This document shows positions 5,591 to 9,524 of a stretch of DNA of 9,524 bases, one piece after another (positions within the stretch are counted from its first letter, which is position 1; the number at the start of each line of letters is the position of its first letter). A program made the position numbers and the translations under genes. The notes under the pieces were generated by a model. That model was not told the DNA's origin. It saw only the letters and a program-made list of their open reading frames with translations, and did not search any database. Location of the stretch: assembly GCA_040755195.1 (NCBI GenBank), contig JBFMBL010000068.1:1-9524 (forward strand), given 5' to 3'. This DNA comes from SURF-55 sp040755195. GTDB taxonomy: Bacteria > Bacillota > Desulfotomaculia > Desulfotomaculales > Ammonificaceae.

Positions 5591-7615
5591 TTGGACCATC
5601 AGGCAACCATTAGGGAAGAAATGCGCTACGTTAAACCACACGACCACATTTGCCTGATTTATGAAACGCAGGAAGAATGGCTGGCAACCATCATCTCCTT
5701 TCTCGTAATCGGCCTGGAGCAGAAAGAAAAGTGTATCTATACGGCCGACGCGCATACTCCTGAAGAGGTGCGCAAGCACCTGCACGCGGCAGGCGTTGAC
5801 ATAGCGGCGTGCGAAGCAATGGGCCAACTCGTCATTAGACCTGAAGCCGAGACCCCGGCGAGAAACGGTTGTCTTGATCCAGACCGGATGATCGCCCTCT
5901 TGATCGCCGAAACCGAAAAAGCCGTCGCCGCCGGTTATCCCCTCCTGCGCATAACCTGTGAGATGGGCCGGGTGGCCCGTGAACTTTCGGATCCGGTAAA
6001 ACTCTTAGAATACGAGGCAAAACTAAATCGTGACTTCTTCCCCAACTACCCCTGCATCGCCATTTGCCAGTACGATCACCGGAAGTTTGATTCCAGACTG
6101 ATATCGGGCTTGGTTATGAACCATCCGATACTGGTAAGGGATAATTGTGTTTACCACAATTTTTGCTACATCCCCCCTGAGGTATTTCTTGGCGGCCGGT
6201 ATGCCGAACGTGTCTTGGCGCGAAGCTTTAATGATGCCCGGTATCAGTCTGAAAACCTCGAGCGCGTGAGACTTCTCGCTGATGTGCTTGAGAATTCTTC
6301 GCAGGCTTTTTATGCCGGTCACCCAGACGGCCGCGTAATGGCCTGGAACCGTTCCTTCAGTGAGCTGACAGGCTATTCCAACGAAGAACTGCAACTGATC
6401 AAGTGGAATATGGACCTCACGGCCCCAGAGTGGAACGCCCGCGAAGCGCACATAATTGAAGAGCTTCGTTTCACCGGCAAACCGCAGCGCTACAAGTGTG
6501 AATATTGCCGAAAGGACGGGGTGCGGGTTCCGGTGGAAGTGTTCGCCCACGTGGTCCATGACGACGAAGGGAAAGTCATTTATTACTACTCGTTTGTTAT
6601 TGACATGACGGAACCGAAAAAAACTGAGAAGTTATTACGCGAAAGTGAGTTGCGTTTTAGGACTTTAATAGAAAACGCGACGGATTTGATAATGTTACTC
6701 AACGCTGAAGGTGAAATTGTATACCTGAGCCCGTCGGCAGAACGCATTATCGGGTTCAAACCGGAGGATTTGACCGGCGCCAGGATCTTTGACTCCTTCC
6801 ACCCGGACGATTATAAGGATGCGTCAACATCTTTCGCAAATGCCGTCAAAATACCTGGTCCGGCAACTCGCGCTTTATTCCGGTTGCGTCATCGCGATGG
6901 ATCTTTCCGCTATCTTGAAGGTATTTACAACAATCTTCTCGACGACCCAATCATTAATGCGGTTGTAGTAAATGCGCGTGACGTGACGGACGCAAGACTT
7001 ACCGAAGGAGAACTTAAACAAAGCTCCGAACGGTTGCGCAAGGCCACGGAGGGAACCATCGAAACTCTGGCAAGGTTGATCGAGGCAAGGGATCCTTACA
7101 CTTCCGGACATCAGCGGCGGGTGGCCGGGCTCGCCGGCGCGATAGCAAAGGAGATGGGCCTGTCCGAGGCCCAAATCGAGGGTATTCGTTTCGCCGCACT
7201 CATCCACGACGTAGGGAAGACAGTCATTCCATCCGGTATTCTTAACAAACCCGCTCCATTATCCGATATCGAATTCAGCCTGGTAAAAACTCACCCCAAA
7301 ATCGGTTACGACATTTTGAGGAGTATCGACTTCCCGTGGCCCGTTGCCGAAATTGTACTGCAACATCACGAAAGACTTAACGGCTCGGGATATCCCGGAG
7401 GACTTTCAGGCTGCAAGATCATCCTTGAAGCACGGATTCTGGGTGTCGCCGACGTGGTGGAGGCCATGGCTTCCCACCGGCCCTACCGGCCGGCCCACGG
7501 CCTGAACAAGGCCATGGAAGAAATTGCGTCCCACAGGGGTATCCTTTACGATGTCGGCGTGGTGGATGCCTGTATAGAAGTCATCACCAGGAAGGGTTTC
7601 ACCTTTGACAAGTAA
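5591..7615 (+). CDS. MEDS-PAS-PAS-HD-GYP protein, probable c-di-GMP phosphodiesterase
   Basis: A 674-residue soluble signalling protein. Residues about 13-210 are a MEDS sensory domain (HDHICLIYETQEEW, PNYPCIAICQYD, ISGLVMNHPILVRD). PAS domains follow at about 228-342 (ELTGYSNEEL) and 350-470 (RIIGFKPEDL). Residues about 480-674 are an HD-GYP domain with H507, the HD pair H539/D540 in LIHDVGKTVIP, H568, H592/H593, GSGYPGGL and D621 before EAMASHRPYRPA. HD-GYP enzymes hydrolyse cyclic di-GMP. The usual HHExxDG motif reads HHERLNG here, with Asn597 for Asp, while the metal-binding residues seem intact. The start is TTG at 5591 with AGGAGG 9 nt upstream; ATG at 5621 is a weaker alternative. A sigma-54 promoter and an enhancer-like dyad lie upstream, so the adjacent NtrC-type regulator probably controls it. 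The ligand of the MEDS domain is unknown. Confidence 0.94.
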   Translation: MDHQATIREEMRYVKPHDHICLIYETQEEWLATIISFLVIGLEQKEKCIYTADAHTPEEVRKHLHAAGVDIAACEAMGQLVIRPEAETPARNGCLDPDRMIALLIAETEKAVAAGYPLLRITCEMGRVARELSDPVKLLEYEAKLNRDFFPNYPCIAICQYDHRKFDSRLISGLVMNHPILVRDNCVYHNFCYIPPEVFLGGRYAERVLARSFNDARYQSENLERVRLLADVLENSSQAFYAGHPDGRVMAWNRSFSELTGYSNEELQLIKWNMDLTAPEWNAREAHIIEELRFTGKPQRYKCEYCRKDGVRVPVEVFAHVVHDDEGKVIYYYSFVIDMTEPKKTEKLLRESELRFRTLIENATDLIMLLNAEGEIVYLSPSAERIIGFKPEDLTGARIFDSFHPDDYKDASTSFANAVKIPGPATRALFRLRHRDGSFRYLEGIYNNLLDDPIINAVVVNARDVTDARLTEGELKQSSERLRKATEGTIETLARLIEARDPYTSGHQRRVAGLAGAIAKEMGLSEAQIEGIRFAALIHDVGKTVIPSGILNKPAPLSDIEFSLVKTHPKIGYDILRSIDFPWPVAEIVLQHHERLNGSGYPGGLSGCKIILEARILGVADVVEAMASHRPYRPAHGLNKAMEEIASHRGILYDVGVVDACIEVITRKGFTFDK

Positions 7616-7742
7616 CCGAATTAAAAGCAGGAATACCGGACCAACAGAAAATGATGGATTGCTTTGCAGCGGACTTAACTTCCGGCACATCGCCATTTAC
7701 CTCCTAACATCACATCTTTAAACACCGGACTTATATTAGGGC

Positions 7743-7764
7743 GGAGAGGCTTTTGGGGCTCTCC
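7743..7764 (+). terminator. Small hairpin, possible end of HD-GYP transcript
   Basis: GGAGAG (7743-7748) and CTCTCC (7759-7764) enclose a 10-nt loop. No T-run follows, so termination here is uncertain. Confidence 0.25.
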
Positions 7765-7797
7765 CTCGAATTGTCGCAGCGTTTGCTCTTGTCGTAC

Positions 7798-7813
7798 TGT
7801 ACCGAATAATACA
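7798..7813. promoter_or_regulatory. Upstream activator dyad 2
   Basis: TGTACC-GAAT-AATACA: left arm matches the consensus fully, right arm at 4 of 6. Centred about 127 bp before the predicted start of the sigma-54 promoter at 7907. Confidence 0.62.
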
Positions 7814-7827
7814 GATGTTTCGTTTGG

Positions 7828-7843
7828 TGTACCAATCGGTTCA
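7828..7843. promoter_or_regulatory. Upstream activator dyad 3
   Basis: TGTACC-AATC-GGTTCA, the best of the three (11 of 12 arm positions). Its centre is exactly 30 bp from dyad 2, about three helical turns, so two dimers would sit on the same DNA face, as expected for cooperative NtrC-type binding. It is about 97 bp before the predicted transcription start. Confidence 0.66.
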
Positions 7844-7873
7844 AAAAAGAGGACGTCATTCATCCGCTTTTTT
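7843..7873 (+). other. A-tract/T-tract hairpin between enhancer and promoter
   Basis: AAAAAAG (7843-7849) pairs with CTTTTTT (7867-7873), with an inner GGA/TCC, and more T-runs follow. It may act as a terminator for read-through RNA, or as bent DNA that helps the enhancer loop to the sigma-54 promoter. A T-rich tract sits in the equivalent place at 5435-5454. Confidence 0.35.
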
Positions 7874-7906
7874 ATTTTTTCTCCCATTTTTAGCCGAAGA
7901 CCATGT

Positions 7907-7922
7907 TGGCACATTTCTTGCT
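7907..7922 (+). promoter_or_regulatory. Sigma-54 (-24/-12) promoter
   Basis: TGGCACATTTCTTGCT fits TGGCACG-N4-TTGCW at all but one position, with GG and GC 12 bp apart. It is nearly identical to the promoter at 5482 (TGGCA, then TTCTTGCT). Transcription should start near 7933, about 83 nt before the TTG of the REC gene. Confidence 0.89.
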
Positions 7923-8015
7923 GCAAATCCTTTATATACCTTTTAGGGCACAAACCTACACTCACATTTTTGGACACAGTATTGATCGCGGAAAAACCTA
8001 AAGGAGGCAGATGAT

Positions 8016-8447
8016 TTGAACATCCTGTTAGTTGATGATGAAGCCGGGGTTTTGGAAAGCCTGCACTCCGCCCTGGAACCGGCCGGGTACGACTGCAACA
8101 TGTTTACCATGCCCGAAAAGGCGTTAGAGGCATATCGCAAGCGGAAATATGATGTCGTCATCACGGATGTAATGATGCGTGAGATGAACGGGATAGAGGT
8201 TCTAAAACGGATTCGCACCTTAAATCCTGAAGCCAGGGTTATTATCCTTACGGCATACGTAGATGCAGAAACGGCCATAGCCGCCGTAAACTGCGGGGCT
8301 TACGCCTTTTTTGACAAGCCTGTGGAATTCAACAGGCTGATGTCGATACTGGAAAAGATACAGTGCGAAAGCAAGGAAAAGGAAAACGAGAGGGACGAAC
8401 ACCGCAGATTGGCCGCTGAAATACGAGCGCCTAAAAAAGGCGCATGA
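8016..8447 (+). CDS. Response-regulator receiver protein with frameshifted C-terminal coiled coil
   Basis: A 143-residue protein made of one receiver domain (2-118): D7/D8, phosphoacceptor D51 in VVITD, T79, K101 in FFDKPVEF. The last 30 residues are a charged helix. Start is TTG at 8016, with AGGAGG (8002-8007) 8 nt upstream; the ATG at 8011 runs into a stop at once. The natural reading frame appears to break at about 8419: after LAAE the encoded residues become IRAPKKGA and stop, but skipping one A of GAAATA gives LAAEYERLKKAHEALRSF, with leucines at perfect heptad spacing, to a stop at 8503-8505. So the original protein was probably longer. The receiver itself looks intact and could still work. 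It lies behind a strong sigma-54 promoter with two enhancer-like dyads. No output domain is present. Confidence 0.88.
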   Translation: MNILLVDDEAGVLESLHSALEPAGYDCNMFTMPEKALEAYRKRKYDVVITDVMMREMNGIEVLKRIRTLNPEARVIILTAYVDAETAIAAVNCGAYAFFDKPVEFNRLMSILEKIQCESKEKENERDEHRRLAAEIRAPKKGA

Positions 8448-8662
8448 GGCTTTAAGGTCATTTTTGACAACCAAGACGATAAAACAAAAAGATTCCGGGA
8501 TCTGAAACCTCGTTGCGTAAGCCCAGAGCGACGAAAACAGGCAGAAATTGAGTTTTAGGAGGTCGAAAAGAAACTTAATAAAAAATGAATCCGTCAGGCG
8601 CATAAGCACGAAATCTTGTTTCTGCGTCAGTGCTTACAACATGCCAAAGGGGTGAAAACGGG
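8448..8662 (+). pseudogene. Decayed sensor-protein remnant (PAS-to-kinase linker scraps)
   Basis: The same frame as the REC gene, read through stops at 8445, 8556 and 8586, encodes fragments such as SPERRKQAEIEF, EVEKKLNKK and IRQAHKHEILFLRQCLQHAK. ERRKQAEIE followed by a charged helix resembles the end of a PAS domain (typically DITERKQAE) running into a kinase coiled coil. No complete domain remains. This suggests a longer REC-containing or separate sensor gene that has lost most of its length. The assignment rests on short motifs and is tentative. Confidence 0.4.
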
Positions 8663-8947
8663 GTGAACGAAAAAACAAGCATTGCAGATGAGTTCTTTGA
8701 AGAAAAGGGATTTGATAACACCCAGGAGGACAAGTTCCTGACCTTTTTCCTCGGCGGGGGAGAGTACGGGATTGAAATTCAGCACGTAACTGAGATCATC
8801 GGAATTCAGCAGATTACCGATGTGCCGGACATGCCCCCTTACATAAAGGGAGTAATAAACCTGCGGGGGAAAGTGGTTCCGGTCCTTGATGTCCGCCTTC
8901 GTTTCGGGCCAGCGGCGTGGCCCGGGCGACAGCGGGAGCAAAACTAA
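8663..8947 (+). pseudogene. cheW: Truncated CheW (N-terminal half)
   Basis: The frame from GTG 8663 gives 94 residues; full CheW proteins have about 150-170. Residues about 20-82 match the first half of the CheW adaptor domain: DKFLTFFLGGGEYGIEI, VTEIIGIQQITDVPDMP, then YIKGVINLRGKVVPVLDVRL. After RFG the sequence changes to unrelated PAAWPGRQREQN and stops, while the overlapping frame becomes a chemoreceptor from about 8917. So the second half of cheW has been deleted and joined to an MCP gene. A longer start at TTG 8630 is possible, but GTG 8663 agrees better with the family and has GGGGTGA 5-6 nt upstream. CheW normally couples CheA to receptors; this half-domain is unlikely to do so. Confidence 0.85.
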
Positions 8948-9231
8948 ACGAATACCTTAACTCGGAAAAGGGCGTAATCGGAGCGATGACCGATGCCGGA
9001 AAGGCTGTTGTCACGCGGCAGCAGCAGCGCCTTGATTCGGGCAGCAAGGAAAACACCGCCTCGGTGAGTAAAACCGTGCTGTTTTCGACGGTGATTGCCG
9101 TTGTTGTGCTTCTATTAGGCTTTACCATTACATTCCTGATTTCCCGCATCATCAGCAGGCCCCTCGGCAAGCTTGCCGAAGCCGCAGAGAAACTTTTAAA
9201 CGGCGATGTGAACATTACGGTGGTTCGCTGA
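8917..9231 (+). pseudogene. MCP fragment: end of ligand domain, TM2 and start of HAMP
   Basis: A 104-residue frame from GTG 8917 (no ribosome binding site, overlapping the cheW fragment). Residues 1-50 look like the last helix of a four-helix ligand-binding domain, 52-76 are a hydrophobic membrane segment (TVLFSTVIAVVVLLLGFTIT...), and 77-100 are the beginning of a HAMP domain (RIISRPLGKLAEAAEKLLNG, with conserved Pro82). It stops at TGA 9229-9231 before the HAMP second helix. The first membrane segment, most of the sensory domain and the whole signalling domain are missing, so it is a non-functional internal piece of a chemoreceptor gene. Confidence 0.82.
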
Positions 9232-9392
9232 ATATTGCTCAGATCGGAGGGCAAGGGCGTAAACCTGCCGGCCAAACCTGGAGTCCGGGCGCCAGAGAGA
9301 CCGCGGCGTCTTCCGAAAAGGGGCTTGCGGCAAGCGACGGAGCGCCGGATGCGGTTATTTCCCTCGACGACAAGGATTTCGGCAAATTCTGA
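9231..9392 (+). pseudogene. MCP C-terminal tail remnant
   Basis: In the frame beginning AAT 9231 an open stretch runs to TGA 9390-9392, encoding NIAQIGGQGRKPAGQTW and ending ASDGAPDAVISLDDKDFGKF. Such acidic, FGKF/FGKY-like ends are typical of chemoreceptor C-termini. It directly follows the HAMP fragment in another frame, so the roughly 300-residue signalling domain seems to have been deleted between them. The match is to a short tail only. Confidence 0.55.
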
Positions 9393-9420
9393 ACCTGGCC
9401 CGTGAAAGGAGAACTGAATA

Positions 9421-9524
9421 TTGGGTATCCCTTTACGTTTACTAATCGTTGGAGATTCTGAAGACGACACCGTTTTATTGATTCATGAGCTTAAGCGCGG
9501 AGGGTACGACCCGGTTTTCGAACG
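9421..9524 (+). CDS. Receiver-domain protein, 5' end (continues beyond window)
   Basis: From TTG 9421 the frame reads MGIPLRLLIVGDSEDDTVLL and IHELKRGGYDPVFER, open to the window end (34 codons). This is the start of a receiver domain of the kind usually followed by PAS and kinase domains (LIVxDSEDDxLLLxRELxRGGY). The first acidic residue of the usual ED pair is Gly here (VGDSEDD), while the following Asp is kept. AAAGGAG at 9405-9411 gives a 9-nt spacing to TTG. It is probably the next sensor kinase of the cluster. Confidence 0.8.
   Translation, partial: MGIPLRLLIVGDSEDDTVLLIHELKRGGYDPVFE

Larger units (their letters stand above)
7616..8015. other. Regulatory region upstream of REC gene
   Basis: 400 nt without a gene. 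It holds a small hairpin (7743-7764), two dyad sites 30 bp apart (7798-7813, 7828-7843), an A-tract/T-tract hairpin (7843-7873) and a sigma-54 promoter (7907-7922). The ribosome binding site AGGAGG of the next gene is at 8002-8007. Confidence 0.7.

Noticed and set aside
8598..8617. GCACGAAATCTTG as a third sigma-54 promoter before cheW
   Set aside because: The -24 GG is missing and the spacing to the -12 element is one base too long.
8814..9470. Long minus-strand open frame of 218 codons
   Set aside because: It is opposite the cheW and MCP fragments, whose plus-strand translations show clear family sequence; the minus product has low-complexity Ser/Pro/Arg composition and no recognisable domain.

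Overview
The window looks like a signal-transduction island from an anaerobic, probably Gram-positive (Firmicutes, Peptococcaceae/Desulfotomaculum-Pelotomaculum-like) bacterium. This is inferred from strong AGGAGG-type ribosome binding sites, frequent GTG/TTG starts, sigma-54 promoters, MEDS-domain proteins and a methyl-accepting chemotaxis protein (MCP) ending in an acidic ...DDKDFGKF tail. The taxonomic call is an inference, not proven by the window. No rRNA, tRNA, CRISPR array or insertion sequence was seen.

Layout. (1) 1-578, minus strand: 5' part of a MEDS-domain protein starting at GTG, cut by the window edge. (2) 579-976: AT-rich intergenic region with a copy of an operator-like repeat, a TATAAT box and an orphan ribosome binding site with a short reading frame. 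(3) 977-1351, minus: small XRE/Cro-type repressor with a good sigma-A promoter; the second copy of the repeat overlaps its -35. (4) 1737-3617, plus: sensor kinase REC-PAS-PAS-HisKA-HATPase whose first PAS resembles the FixL haem PAS. (5) 3618-3829: spacer with tandem heptamers. (6) 3830-5278, plus: NtrC-type sigma-54 activator (REC-AAA+-Fis). (7) 5279-5590: regulatory region with a dyad site and a near-perfect sigma-54 promoter, driving (8) 5591-7615, plus: MEDS-PAS-PAS-HD-GYP protein (probable c-di-GMP phosphodiesterase). (9) 7616-8015: a second regulatory region with two copies of the dyad and another near-perfect sigma-54 promoter, driving (10) 8016-8447, plus: a REC-domain protein whose C-terminal coiled coil is frameshifted. 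(11) 8448-9392: decayed sensor and chemotaxis genes, namely PAS-linker scraps, the first half of CheW joined to a middle piece of an MCP, then the MCP C-terminal tail. (12) 9421-9524, plus: beginning of another REC-domain protein, cut by the window edge.

How it fits together (inference): the kinase perceives a redox, gas or small-molecule signal and phosphorylates the adjacent NtrC-type activator. The activator binds dyads of the form TGTACC-N4-GGTACA about 100-130 bp upstream of two sigma-54 promoters, switching on the MEDS-HD-GYP protein and the REC protein. This makes a compact, self-contained regulon linking an input signal to c-di-GMP turnover and, before decay, to a chemotaxis-type output. 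The two matched sigma-54 promoters with the shared dyad are the most interesting signal in the window.
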